Positions 24,474 to 33,103 of a DNA stretch of 64,000 bases are shown here, in pieces (positions within the stretch are counted from its first letter, which is position 1; each line of letters opens with the position of its first letter). Origin of the DNA: JdFR-22 sp964534325 (GTDB lineage Archaea > Halobacteriota > Archaeoglobi > Archaeoglobales > Archaeoglobaceae); contig CAZHOR010000004.1 in NCBI GenBank assembly GCA_964534325.1, forward strand, positions 107,275-171,274, given 5' to 3'. The notes below the pieces were generated by a model, which saw nothing but the letters and a program-made list of their open reading frames with translations, did not search any database and was not told the origin of the DNA. The position numbers were made by a program, and so were the translations under genes.

Positions 24474-25013
24474 TTACCAGTTCTCCATCAACTTTCTCAC
24501 TTCACTTTTGGAGAACTCCTTCTTGGGCCTATCCGCCTCATCTTCTTCATTATCTTCTTCAACAACATGGCGTGGCCTGTAACCCAATTCGTCACCATAG
24601 AGCTCAACCACAAATTTAGCCGCTACTTTCGCCAGCTCATACATCTTTGCCTCAGTGGGCTGCTTGAGTTCGGCCCTCCTCTCCTCCTTTCTTTTATCCA
24701 CAAAATAAGGGCAGAAAAGGCACTTATACGGAGACACGACCTCAGGCTCCTGCTCAGCAAAAAGGTCATCAAACACTTCTATGGCGCAATGGTTCCTGTC
24801 ACTATACTTGCAATTCTTGACCCTTTCCAGACCATAGCTCTTGGCAGTGGTCAAGAACTCCTTCATCTCCGACTTATCAACCTTATCCTTCTTCTTATAG
24901 AAATACCACTCCAACAAGGCATAAACAAACTCAGAAGGAGAAATATCAGCATCATCGCACTTGTTGACAATCTCCCGCTCCATATCAGAGGGAACATCAA
25001 TGGTTATCCTCAT
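24474..25013 (-). CDS. Ribbon-helix-helix protein with a cysteine cluster
   Basis: A 179-aa protein starting at 25013 (MRITIDVPSDMEREIV), with AGGGTTG upstream; the longer frame to 25076 is not supported. The first 45 residues look like an RHH DNA-binding domain (beta strand ITIDVP, helices EREIVNKCDDA and SPSEFVYALLEWYF). A cysteine set C-x7-C (NCKYSDRNHCA) and CLFC follows at about residues 75-115, possibly a metal site. The C-terminus is charged. Probably a transcription regulator; target unknown. Confidence 0.6.
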   Translation of the reverse strand: MRITIDVPSDMEREIVNKCDDADISPSEFVYALLEWYFYKKKDKVDKSEMKEFLTTAKSYGLERVKNCKYSDRNHCAIEVFDDLFAEQEPEVVSPYKCLFCPYFVDKRKEERRAELKQPTEAKMYELAKVAAKFVVELYGDELGYRPRHVVEEDNEEDEADRPKKEFSKSEVRKLMENW

Positions 25014-25257
25014 ATACAACCCTAACACATTTTTATTATTTACCCTTTTTCCCAGACGTAGAAAGCTGGACAACAAAATGGATTGAACGAAGCGAAATAC
25101 CGCTTTAGAATAGCTACTAGCGTAAACTTGGGAATTTGGTAAAAGAATTACACTAGAAACTATAAAAGAAAGGTTGGAAGGGAGATCAGAAGATACACTA
25201 GATAATATGATCTCCTTCCAAAACTTATTAAATATTCTCTTGTTATGGGGTTTAAGA

Positions 25258-26241
25258 ATGGGTGTTAAAATTAAAATTAAGATCAGGACTCCTTCCAGAA
25301 TTCATTTTACTCTCATTGATCTTAACGGAGAGATGGGTAGAGCTGATGGCGGGGCAGGAATCTCCGTAGAAGAACCTCACATCGAAATATCGGGCTATAT
25401 ATCTGAAGAGAACTCTTTAAGTGGGAATATTGTTAATCTCTACAGGTTCGAATCCGTATCGCAAAGATTCAGCGAATTGACTGGCAATAATGCTTCAATA
25501 AACGTTTTGTCGGACTATAAGAGTCACGTGGGTATGGGTAGCGGCACCCAGATATCTCTCGCCATCGGAGAAGTCTATAACAGATTATTCGACCTCCATT
25601 TAAGCGTTAAAGAGATCGCGGAGATAACTGGTCGTGGTGGAACGTCAGGGATAGGGGTTGCTGCTTTCCAGTCAGGTGGGTTCATCGTTGACGGTGGGCA
25701 CTCTACAAAAGAGAAAACAGGTTTCACGCCTTCCTCGGTTAGCAAAGCTTCACCACCCCCCGTGATCTCAAGACAGGAGTTCCCTCCGTGGAAGATAGTA
25801 GTGGTTACTCCTAACTTAACGGGGTTCTCTGGTGCAGATGAAGTGAGTCTTTTTGAGAAGCACTGCCCCGTACCAATTGAAGATGTGCGGAAGGTTTCCC
25901 ACTTGATTTTGATGAAGATGATACCTGCAGTGATGGAGAGCGATCTTGAAGACTTCGGGGACTCGCTATGGGCTATTCAGGGTCTGGGATTCAAGAAGGC
26001 GGAAGTCGATCAGTATGGAAGTATGATGTGGGATGCTCTCAAGAACCTCAGGGAGCTGACGCCGGCAGTGGGGATGAGTTCCACCGGCCCAACCATATAC
26101 GCCATCACGGATACTGATGCGAAGGCCAGAGAAATCCAGGGTTATGCAGCAAAATATTTTCAGGGTAAGGGGTTGGATTGTGAAAAAATTATTACTACCG
26201 CCAGAAATAAAGGTGCTGATATACAGGTAGAGGAGAGGTAG
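25258..26241 (+). CDS. mptG: Beta-ribofuranosylaminobenzene 5'-phosphate synthase (methanopterin biosynthesis)
   Basis: A 327-aa GHMP-kinase-like enzyme that joins p-hydroxybenzoate or p-aminobenzoate to PRPP in the first committed step of the methanopterin side arm. Motifs are TPSRIHFTLIDLNGE at the start, YKSHVGMGSGTQISLAIG (GHMP loop), GRGGTSGIGVAAFQSGGFIVDGGH and MSSTGPTIYAI near the C-terminus. The start at 25258 is chosen by homology and by GGGG about 6 nt upstream. It sits 16 nt before nop5 on the same strand and may share a transcript with it. Confidence 0.9.
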   Translation: MGVKIKIKIRTPSRIHFTLIDLNGEMGRADGGAGISVEEPHIEISGYISEENSLSGNIVNLYRFESVSQRFSELTGNNASINVLSDYKSHVGMGSGTQISLAIGEVYNRLFDLHLSVKEIAEITGRGGTSGIGVAAFQSGGFIVDGGHSTKEKTGFTPSSVSKASPPPVISRQEFPPWKIVVVTPNLTGFSGADEVSLFEKHCPVPIEDVRKVSHLILMKMIPAVMESDLEDFGDSLWAIQGLGFKKAEVDQYGSMMWDALKNLRELTPAVGMSSTGPTIYAITDTDAKAREIQGYAAKYFQGKGLDCEKIITTARNKGADIQVEER

Positions 26242-26257
26242 ATGGAGGAGTAGTATA

Positions 26258-27070
26258 ATGAGTCAGGAACAAGAACAAGAACAGAATTACAAGTGGAACC
26301 TATGGTTTGGGAGAGCAGGCCATGAAGAAGATATTGAGGTCAGCGACGACCTCTCCATATCATTTGTCAATGCCGGCAACTCTCAGAAACCTCCTTATTC
26401 ACTCTTAGATCTGGGAAGCCAGGTCTTTGGCTCTGAGGAAGAGTACTATAAGTTGTTGAGGAAGACAGCCATCCAAGTGGGAGAGCAGAAGGCTGAAAAG
26501 CAGCTCAAAAGGGAGGACAGGTATATAATAATGTTGTTGAAGTCCCTTGACCAGCTTGATGAGAGCATCAATCTCCTGACAGAGAAGTGGAGGGATGTGG
26601 TAGAGATAAAGTCCAGTGAGGCTACAGATGAGCTGAAAGAGCGGGTAGAGGAGCTTTATAATTTGCGGAAGGATCTGGAGCAGGAGATCGAGCAGAACCT
26701 GGAGAAGATAGCTCCCAATCTCACCGAGCTTATTGGGCCATTAATAACTGCCAGACTGCTGGAGAAAGCAAGTAGTCTGGAAAGACTTGCTATGCTGCCT
26801 TCCAGCGTTATTCAGGTCCTGGGTGCAGAGAGGAGTTTATTTAGAGCTAAATCAAGAATGAAAAAGGGTAAACCTGCCAAAATGCCCAAACACGGAGTTA
26901 TTTTCCAGCACAAGTTCATAAGAAATCTTCCTAAAGATAAGCGAGGGAAGATGTCCCGTTTTATGGCCGCCAAGATCGCTATAGCAGCCAAACTGGATTA
27001 CTTCAAGGGAGAGTTCCACCCGGAGATCGTTGAGAGTGCCGAGAACAGGTTCAAGGAGCTGCAGTCATGA
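26258..27070 (+). CDS. Nop5 core protein of box C/D ribonucleoproteins
   Basis: A 270-aa Nop5/Nop56/58 homologue. The N-terminal domain docks fibrillarin, a coiled coil (about residues 85-150) dimerises the protein, and the Nop domain binds the k-turn RNA-L7Ae complex (LIGPLITARLLEKASSLERLAMLPSSVIQVLGAERSLF, about 160-200). The GAEKSLF-like site reads GAERSLF. PKHGVIFQHKFIRNLP follows as usual. Its last 4 nt overlap the fibrillarin start (ATGA). Confidence 0.95.
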   Translation: MSQEQEQEQNYKWNLWFGRAGHEEDIEVSDDLSISFVNAGNSQKPPYSLLDLGSQVFGSEEEYYKLLRKTAIQVGEQKAEKQLKREDRYIIMLLKSLDQLDESINLLTEKWRDVVEIKSSEATDELKERVEELYNLRKDLEQEIEQNLEKIAPNLTELIGPLITARLLEKASSLERLAMLPSSVIQVLGAERSLFRAKSRMKKGKPAKMPKHGVIFQHKFIRNLPKDKRGKMSRFMAAKIAIAAKLDYFKGEFHPEIVESAENRFKELQS

Positions 27071-27717
27071 ACGCCGAACAGATAGCACATAACATCTACC
27101 TTATCGAAAGAGATGGTCGCAAGTCCTTGGCCACCAGAAGCGGTTATCCCCCCTATTACGGTGAAAAGAAGCACGAGAACTTGAGGGAATGGATTGCGTG
27201 GAGAAGCAAATTCGCTGCCATGACTCTAAACGGTTACTTGCCCCAGTTAGGACCCCACTGGAAGGTGCTGTATCTGGGGGCAGCAAGCGGGACCACATTA
27301 AGCCACTTCTCAGATGTATTCGACAGTGGAATTATTTACGCTGTAGAATACTCTCCAAAACCGTTCTCCAAGCTTTTAGAGCTGGCTAAAGAGAGAAAGA
27401 ACATAATTCCCCTCCTTGAAGATGCATCTAAACCGTGGAATTATAACGGAATAGTTGAAGAGGTAGATTTGGTCTATCAGGACATAGCCCACAAAGAACA
27501 GTTAAAAATATTTACCATGAACGCCAATATGTTTCTGAAGGCTAAGGGAAGTGGGCTGATAATGGTTAAAGCGAGAAGTATTGATTCTACTGCCGAGCCG
27601 GAAGAAGTGTTTGATGATGTAGTTGAAAAACTTTCATCTCAATTCAGTATAATCAAGCAAGGAAGGCTCGACCCCTATCATAAGGATCACACTTATATTC
27701 ATCTGGTGAAAGAATGA
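27067..27717 (+). CDS. flpA: Fibrillarin, rRNA/tRNA 2'-O-methyltransferase
   Basis: A 216-aa fibrillarin-like SAM methyltransferase, the catalytic subunit of box C/D RNPs. Motifs are REWIAWRSKFAAMTLNG, VLYLGAASGTTLSHFSD (SAM motif I), YAVEYSPKPFSKLLELA, IIPLLEDASKPWNY and LVYQDIAHKEQLKIF with catalytic Asp, then GLIMVKARSID. It overlaps nop5 and the HARP gene by 4 nt each, so the three are one operon. Confidence 0.95.
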   Translation: MNAEQIAHNIYLIERDGRKSLATRSGYPPYYGEKKHENLREWIAWRSKFAAMTLNGYLPQLGPHWKVLYLGAASGTTLSHFSDVFDSGIIYAVEYSPKPFSKLLELAKERKNIIPLLEDASKPWNYNGIVEEVDLVYQDIAHKEQLKIFTMNANMFLKAKGSGLIMVKARSIDSTAEPEEVFDDVVEKLSSQFSIIKQGRLDPYHKDHTYIHLVKE

Positions 27718-28406
27718 GGCAGAGATTTATTCTGGACACCACCGCTATTACGGATACGGGATTAAGGGATAAGGAAGGTTATGAGTCGGTTTGCGAGTCT
27801 GCAATGGATATCATGGACCTCATTGCCAAGGCAAGGTTAAAGCTGGAGATAAGCTGTTATATACCCTTCCCCACTGTTTATGGAGAGCTCATCAGTTTTT
27901 TGCGTAAAAGCAATTGCGAGGACGACGTCTTTCTCAAGCTGGATACGTGGGTAGTGAAAAAGACCCCCAACAGATACGAGGTAAAGGTTCCGGCAGCTAT
28001 CTTCCATGACTACGTTCTCACCGTTAGACAGAAGATCAACAGAGGTAGGAGGGTAGCAGAGGAGTTCATCTGGGAAAGCTCGGCCGTAACCTCCAAACTG
28101 GATGGAAAGGAAGAAGTTCAAAAGGAAGTGGGCGATCTGGTGGGCAAATTCAGGGATAAGTACAGGACGGCTCTAAGACAGGGTATTCTGGACAGTTCCC
28201 CCGACCTCGATGTCCTGCTCCTGGCAAAAGAGTTGGAGGCTGGTGTGGTGAGCAGTGATGCGGGAATAAGGAAATGGAGCGAGCGAATGGGTTTAAGGTT
28301 TGTTGATGCCTCTAAGTTCCCCCGAATGTTGAAGGAGTACCTCCTGCTCGTGGAGTCCAAAGGAGGAGCAGAATATAGGGAAATGGGAACAGAAGAAGCC
28401 GAATAA
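27714..28406 (+). CDS. Protein-only RNase P of the HARP family (UPF0278, PIN domain)
   Basis: A 230-aa protein of the family formerly called RNA ligase partner protein, now known as Homologs of Aquifex RNase P, which removes tRNA 5' leaders without RNA. PIN-type acidic residues are visible in FILDTTAITDTGLR at the start and in SPDLDVLLLAKELEAGVVSSDAGIRKWSERMGLRF near the end, with the helical insertion between them. It overlaps flpA by 4 nt. Most archaea with HARP also have the RNA-based enzyme. Confidence 0.88.
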   Translation: MRQRFILDTTAITDTGLRDKEGYESVCESAMDIMDLIAKARLKLEISCYIPFPTVYGELISFLRKSNCEDDVFLKLDTWVVKKTPNRYEVKVPAAIFHDYVLTVRQKINRGRRVAEEFIWESSAVTSKLDGKEEVQKEVGDLVGKFRDKYRTALRQGILDSSPDLDVLLLAKELEAGVVSSDAGIRKWSERMGLRFVDASKFPRMLKEYLLLVESKGGAEYREMGTEEAE

Positions 28407-28438
28407 TACGGCCACTGTATTCCATTCTTACAAAAATT

Positions 28439-28456
28439 GCATGCTTTACGGCATGC
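28439..28456 (+). terminator. GCATGC hairpin after the HARP gene
   Basis: Two GCATGC units spaced by TTTACG form a 6-bp hairpin 33 nt after the HARP stop; an A-rich rather than T-rich tract follows, so it may be a 3' end element or a binding site rather than a classical terminator. A related AAGCATGCCTTTT stands after the next small gene (about 28777). Confidence 0.3.
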
Positions 28457-28529
28457 TAAAACAAAACTCATTTAAGGTTTGCAGGCGATTAATCATTAAT
28501 TATTAACCAGCTGGTTGGGGGGTTACGTT

Positions 28530-28757
28530 ATGGATTCAGGATATAAACACTCGTTTCAGTTAACGGACAATATGAATTTGACTTATCATCTGGTGGCAAC
28601 CAGAAAATCTCACAGGCTCAAGAAGACGGTCTGGATTGAGAGCATTTATTACGATATCTTGAAAGAAAAGGATATGATCATCAGTGACCTCATAAACTAC
28701 CTTCTTGAAAGTTATTTTAGAGAAATGAACTACTTGGACGTTAAAGATCATTTGTAA
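28530..28757 (+). CDS. Small RHH-like hypothetical protein
   Basis: A 75-aa protein when started at the ATG at 28530, which has GGGGGG about 8 nt upstream. The second half KKTVWIESIYYDIL, then KDMIISDLINYLLESYF resembles a ribbon-helix-helix strand-helix-helix pattern. No family is recognised. Possibly a DNA-binding regulator of itself or of the next gene. Confidence 0.5.
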   Translation: MDSGYKHSFQLTDNMNLTYHLVATRKSHRLKKTVWIESIYYDILKEKDMIISDLINYLLESYFREMNYLDVKDHL

Positions 28758-28815
28758 TGGCCTGATCTGCCCGCAAGCATGCCTTTTAATAAAAGATATT
28801 TATTTGGATTTATAT

Positions 28816-28828
28816 ACACTTAAAGTGT
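28816..28828. promoter_or_regulatory. 13-bp palindrome at the start of the 95-aa gene
   Basis: ACACTT-A-AAGTGT is a perfect dyad lying between a TATA-like GGATTTATATA (28806-28814) and the GTG start at 28830. A protein bound here would block transcription initiation, so it is a likely operator. The RHH-like product of the gene just upstream is one candidate binder. Confidence 0.45.
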
Positions 28829-28829
28829 T

Positions 28830-29117
28830 GTGAGAACAAGATTATCCATTGACCCCTTCAGCGCAGAGGTATTCAGTTGTTTTGGTTATCACTTGAGATT
28901 AAACGTAAAAAGCGACTACCCCATTGACGTGTGGGTGGTACCATCAAGAGGTGACGCCGACTTGATAATGGAAGGAGGTAACTTCAGGTACTATTCGAAC
29001 ATGTCCACACAGAGAACAACGAGCTTTTCAGCATCTGGAAGTGTTTCACCGGGCTCGATGGTCGTATTCGCCAACAGGAACAGCTTCCGGGTGAACTTGG
29101 AAGTGTGGTCGGATTAA
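28830..29117 (+). CDS. Hypothetical beta-rich protein
   Basis: A 95-aa protein with a GTG start at 28830, probably leaderless given the TATA-like box about 20 nt upstream. The sequence is rich in aromatic and beta-forming residues (YHLRLNVKSDYPIDVWVVPS, SGSVSPGSMVVFANRNSFRVNLEVW). No signal peptide or membrane segment. Looks like a small beta-sandwich; no family is recognised. Confidence 0.5.
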   Translation: MRTRLSIDPFSAEVFSCFGYHLRLNVKSDYPIDVWVVPSRGDADLIMEGGNFRYYSNMSTQRTTSFSASGSVSPGSMVVFANRNSFRVNLEVWSD

Positions 29118-29135
29118 ACTGGAAACCAGTTGGAT

Positions 29136-30527
29136 TTATTTTTTGTAGAGACTTCTTGATATCTTTTCTATGTCAAATAGTTCTTCTGCTTCTTCTTTAG
29201 TTATAACTCCTTTATCAATCGCCAGCTTCTTTACTGGAACTGAACTCTCCTGTGCCTCTTTGGCGATCTCTGCTGCCCTCATATACCCTATTTTAGGGGC
29301 AAGGAGTGTTGCAAATATGGGGTTCAGCTCAACATAAGATTTCAGTTTTTCTTCATTTGCTTCAATCCCTTCTAAACACTTATTCTGGAAGACGGGGAGG
29401 TAGTTTGAAAGCAGGGTTATCGATTGGAGTATATTATAGGTCATGACGGGGGTCATAACGTTGAGATCGAGCTGCCCTGCCTGTACCGCCATAGAAACTG
29501 TGGTGTCATTACCTACAACTTGAAAAGCTACCATGTTGAGGCACTCTGCCATCACCGGATTAACTTTACCTGCCATGATGGACGAGCCTGGTTGAACAGC
29601 AGGAAGTATTATCTCAGCAAGCCCAGTGGTGGGACCTGAGCCCAGCAAACGAAGGTCATTGGCTATTCGGATCAGCTCCAGTGCCAGTTCTCTTAGGGAG
29701 CCTGAGAAGCTACCCATCTGTGTACGGCTTTGCAGCCCCTCGAAACTATCCATTGGAGACTTTAGATCAAGGTAACTCAAACGGGATAAATGGTGGATGA
29801 CTTTTTCCCGGAACTGGGGATGAGCGTTCGCTCCAGTACCAGTAGCCGTTCCCCCTATAGGGATTTCAAGAAGGTCATTTCGCCTCTGTTGAATGCGTTC
29901 TACAGCTCTTGAGATCGCAGAACCGTAAGCGGAAAACTCATCTCCCAAGGTAAGGGGTAGAGCATCCATCAAATGAGTTCTCCCTGATTTGGATAAACTG
30001 GAGAACCGATTTCCCTTTTGATTGAATGCGGATGCAAGATTCTGGAGGATTACTATCAAGTGGTCGGCATCATGGATGATGGCAAGATGAGAGGCGGTGG
30101 GAAAAGTGTCGTTGGTAGATTGTGCCATGTTCACGTGATTATTGGGGCTGAGGAAATTATATTCTCCTTTAGATCTTCCCAGTATCTCTAAAGCCCTGTT
30201 GGCCAGCACTTCGTTAACGTTCATGTTAAAAGATGTTCCTGCCCCCGCCTGAAAGACATCGACCCTGAATTGGTCCATGAAGTATCCTTCCAGAACTTCT
30301 TCGGCCGCTTCGATAATAGCATTTCCTCTCAACTTATCCAGCTGACCCAGTTCAATGTTAGATAGGGCAGCAGCTTTTTTCACCATAACATATGCTCTAA
30401 TAAAGCTGGGCTTCTCCATTATACCGCTAACGGGAAAATTATTTACAGCACGGAGAGTTTGGATGCCATAATAGGCTTCTTCAGGCAACTCCATCTCACC
30501 CAGCGAGTCATGCTCTTTTCTGGTCAT
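29136..30527 (-). CDS. aspA: Aspartate ammonia-lyase (aspartase/fumarase superfamily)
   Basis: A 463-aa class II lyase. The signature GSSIMAGKVNPVMAE is present, with SPNNHVNMAQSTNDTFPTASHL and SGRTHLMDALPLTLG. The N-terminal EHDSLGEMELPEEAYYGIQTLRAVNNFPVSG and the MAECLNM variant after the signature resemble AspA more than FumC, but fumarase activity cannot be excluded. It interconverts L-aspartate with fumarate plus ammonia. It is the last gene on the strand behind malic enzyme and fumarate reductase/succinate dehydrogenase A and B, with a 30-nt gap after the B subunit gene. Confidence 0.85.
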   Translation of the reverse strand: MTRKEHDSLGEMELPEEAYYGIQTLRAVNNFPVSGIMEKPSFIRAYVMVKKAAALSNIELGQLDKLRGNAIIEAAEEVLEGYFMDQFRVDVFQAGAGTSFNMNVNEVLANRALEILGRSKGEYNFLSPNNHVNMAQSTNDTFPTASHLAIIHDADHLIVILQNLASAFNQKGNRFSSLSKSGRTHLMDALPLTLGDEFSAYGSAISRAVERIQQRRNDLLEIPIGGTATGTGANAHPQFREKVIHHLSRLSYLDLKSPMDSFEGLQSRTQMGSFSGSLRELALELIRIANDLRLLGSGPTTGLAEIILPAVQPGSSIMAGKVNPVMAECLNMVAFQVVGNDTTVSMAVQAGQLDLNVMTPVMTYNILQSITLLSNYLPVFQNKCLEGIEANEEKLKSYVELNPIFATLLAPKIGYMRAAEIAKEAQESSVPVKKLAIDKGVITKEEAEELFDIEKISRSLYKK

Positions 30528-30557
30528 TGTTTCTATAACACCTCAGTTCAGCTAAAA

Positions 30558-31298
30558 TCAATCCTTTAATTCCCTTCGAGCTTTACCGATGGCGATGTTG
30601 GGAGGAACTCCTTTGGGACACACTTTCTTGCAGTTGGTGTGGAATTCACATGCCCACCAGCCGTTCTCTTTGTCCGCCAGTTCGAGTCTGGAAGAAGAAT
30701 CCCGGGGGTCGATATGGAATCGATAGAGCTTCGCCAGAGCCGCAGGTCCCATATACCGGGAATTCCTGGCGTCCACAGGGCAGCCCCCAAAGCATGCTCC
30801 ACACAGAACACAGTTGGTATAAGCCTCCAGAGCGTGTACGGCTGATTTTTCCATTAAGTGCTCTCTCTCAGGATAACTGGAGGGTTTTAAGTAGGGTTCT
30901 ACTTCTCTGTAGAAGTCGAAGAATGGCTCCATATCCACTACCAGATCCTTTATGAGGGAGAGATGAGGAAGAGGTTCGATAAGGATCTCTTTTTCGGGAT
31001 TCCAGGACACTTTTGACTCGAGAGCTGGATACGGAGAGAGCTTGATATCTTCATCCTGAAGCCTGGACACTTGAGTTCTGCATGCCAACCTGGGCACCTT
31101 GTTGATAAGCATGGAGCAGGTGCCGCAGACCGCACCCCGGCAGGAGTATCTGAAAGCAAGAGAATCATCAAAATTCTTCTGGACCTCGAAGAGAGAGGCA
31201 AGCACAGTTTTTCCCTTCTCAGCTTTTATTTCAAAAGTATCATACCTCTGCTCCCTAGTCTGGGGATTATACCGGAAGACCTTCAACATCATGTTCAT
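30558..31298 (-). CDS. Succinate dehydrogenase/fumarate reductase iron-sulfur subunit
   Basis: A 246-aa SdhB/FrdB. The [2Fe-2S] ligands are CRGAVCGTCSML with C at LAC, the [4Fe-4S] motif is CVLCGACFGGCP, and the third cluster motif is CEFHTNCKKVCP. It ends 246 residues in with no C-terminal CCG (HdrD-like) domains, so it is not the TfrB of thiol:fumarate reductase. It overlaps the flavoprotein gene as TGATG. No membrane anchor gene (sdhC/D) follows: the next gene is the aspartase, so the complex may be soluble or use an anchor encoded elsewhere. Confidence 0.93.
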   Translation of the reverse strand: MNMMLKVFRYNPQTREQRYDTFEIKAEKGKTVLASLFEVQKNFDDSLAFRYSCRGAVCGTCSMLINKVPRLACRTQVSRLQDEDIKLSPYPALESKVSWNPEKEILIEPLPHLSLIKDLVVDMEPFFDFYREVEPYLKPSSYPEREHLMEKSAVHALEAYTNCVLCGACFGGCPVDARNSRYMGPAALAKLYRFHIDPRDSSSRLELADKENGWWACEFHTNCKKVCPKGVPPNIAIGKARRELKD

Positions 31299-33007
31299 CA
31301 GTATGCACGCTCCTGGGGCTCGAACATGCCCAGCTTGACAGGTTTATAACCTATTTTTACCTCACCGTTCTTGAGGCTGGCGATGGTATGAGTTAAGAAC
31401 TTATGGTCATCACGCTTGGAGTAGTCAGTGCGTGTATGAGAACCTCTGCTTTCTTTTCTTTCCAGCGCGCCTTTTCCTACAACCTCTGCCAGCATAAGCA
31501 TCCCTTCTAACTCCAGAGAGCGAATAAGAGCCTGATTGAAAACTTTGTCCTTGTTGTTAATGTAAGCGCGGGAGTAACTATCTTTAAGAGAGCTGATTTG
31601 CTGTAAACCCTCTTTCATTTTGTTTTCTTCCCTGAATATCCCAAAATAATTGAACATGGTCTCCTTAAGGTCATCCAGAATGGCGAATATATTCTCCCCT
31701 TCCTCTCTTGCCAGCAAGGTCTTGATGCGTTTCTGCTCATCCTCAACTGCGTCTTCAGCCACTGAATTACTTGGAGAGGGAATATCGGGCAGATCCTCGA
31801 TAATCGATTTAGAAACTATTTTACCGAAAACGATCGTCTCCAGCAAAGAGTTGCCTCCCAACCTGTTGGCTCCATGAACGCTTACACATGTACACTCACC
31901 AGCAGCATAAAGACCGGGGAGCTGGGTCTTACCCCTTAAGTCTACGTCAATTCCCCCCATTGAGTAGTGCTGTCCGGGTTGAACTGGTATGGGTTCTTCA
32001 ATGGGGTCCACACCTGCAAAATCCATGGCGATCAATCTTATACCTGGCAATCTGTCATTTATCCTTTCTGCACCCAGGTGAGTGAGGTCCAGGTGAACAT
32101 AACCTCCGGGAAATCCTCTTCCCTCGGCGATCTCGGTCTCTATAGACCTCGCTACCACATCTCTGGGGGCAAGATCAACTGATTGAGGGGCATAATGCTC
32201 CATAAAACGCTCGCCCTTATTATTCAGAAGACGCCCTCCTTCGCCCCGAGCTCCTTCAGTAATAAGGATATTAGTACCATACAGTGTAGTGGGATGGAAC
32301 TGGATGAACTCCATATCCTTAAGAGGAGCACCAGCCCTTAAGGCCAAAGAGGCACCATCTCCCGTGTTTATGAGGGCGTTGGTGGACCGGGAAAATATCC
32401 GACCGAATCCTCCTGTGGCCAGCAGTACAGCCCTGGAAACAAATCCGTGTGTCTCCCCTGTCAACAGCTCGATGGAAGTGCATCCCATACATCGTTTCTC
32501 GTTTATTAGTGAGGTGACGTAATGCTCTTCATAAAATTTGATGGACCGCTTAACGGACTGCTCGTAGAGAGTGTGCAGTAAATTGTGTCCAGATCTATCA
32601 GCAGCGTAACAAGTTCGGGGAAACATCGCACCTCCAAATGGTCTTTGAGCGATTCTACCGTTCTCCAGTCTGGAGAAGACGGTGCCCATATGCTCCATTT
32701 CTATCACTGCACGGGGAGCTTCTTTACACAGAACCTCTACTGCATCCTGATCAGCCAAATAGTCGGATCCCTTCACTGTATCGTAAGCATGAGCTTCCCA
32801 GCTGTCTTCTCTATTATCATCGCCCACCACATTCCCCAATGATGCGTTAATTCCCCCCTGAGCCGCTACGGAATGAGACCTCAGAGGTGGGACCTTGGAG
32901 ATAACTCCCACATCATAACCTGCGTCAAATACTTCTTGAGCCGCACGAAGGCCTGAGAGCCCTCCTCCGATTATAATAACGTCATGAGTATGTATTTTCG
33001 CCCCCAC
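31298..33007 (-). CDS. Succinate dehydrogenase/fumarate reductase flavoprotein subunit
   Basis: A 569-aa SdhA/FrdA. FAD-binding DVIIIGGGLSGLRAA is near the N-terminus, the flavinylation histidine is in PLRSHSVAAQGGINAS, and active-site motifs are FHPTTLYG, GEGGRLLNNKGERFM, HYSMGGIDVD and GANRLGGNSLLE. The start is most likely the GTG at 33007 with GGGGGTG upstream; an ATG at 33052 gives 15 extra residues. The malic enzyme gene ends 97 nt upstream on the same strand. Direction of the reaction in vivo cannot be decided from sequence. Confidence 0.93.
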   Translation of the reverse strand: MGAKIHTHDVIIIGGGLSGLRAAQEVFDAGYDVGVISKVPPLRSHSVAAQGGINASLGNVVGDDNREDSWEAHAYDTVKGSDYLADQDAVEVLCKEAPRAVIEMEHMGTVFSRLENGRIAQRPFGGAMFPRTCYAADRSGHNLLHTLYEQSVKRSIKFYEEHYVTSLINEKRCMGCTSIELLTGETHGFVSRAVLLATGGFGRIFSRSTNALINTGDGASLALRAGAPLKDMEFIQFHPTTLYGTNILITEGARGEGGRLLNNKGERFMEHYAPQSVDLAPRDVVARSIETEIAEGRGFPGGYVHLDLTHLGAERINDRLPGIRLIAMDFAGVDPIEEPIPVQPGQHYSMGGIDVDLRGKTQLPGLYAAGECTCVSVHGANRLGGNSLLETIVFGKIVSKSIIEDLPDIPSPSNSVAEDAVEDEQKRIKTLLAREEGENIFAILDDLKETMFNYFGIFREENKMKEGLQQISSLKDSYSRAYINNKDKVFNQALIRSLELEGMLMLAEVVGKGALERKESRGSHTRTDYSKRDDHKFLTHTIASLKNGEVKIGYKPVKLGMFEPQERAY

Positions 33008-33103
33008 AATACACCCCCTATGGCATAAGGATTTGGATATCTTATGACGCAACCAATAATAAAGCTTTGCTTCCCTAATGGATTTTTCAGATGCAGGTTA
33101 ACA

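Noticed and set aside
30558..33007. Thiol:fumarate reductase (TfrAB)
   Set aside because: The B subunit lacks the C-terminal CCG (HdrD-like) domains of TfrB, so the genes are called SdhAB/FrdAB without a named acceptor.
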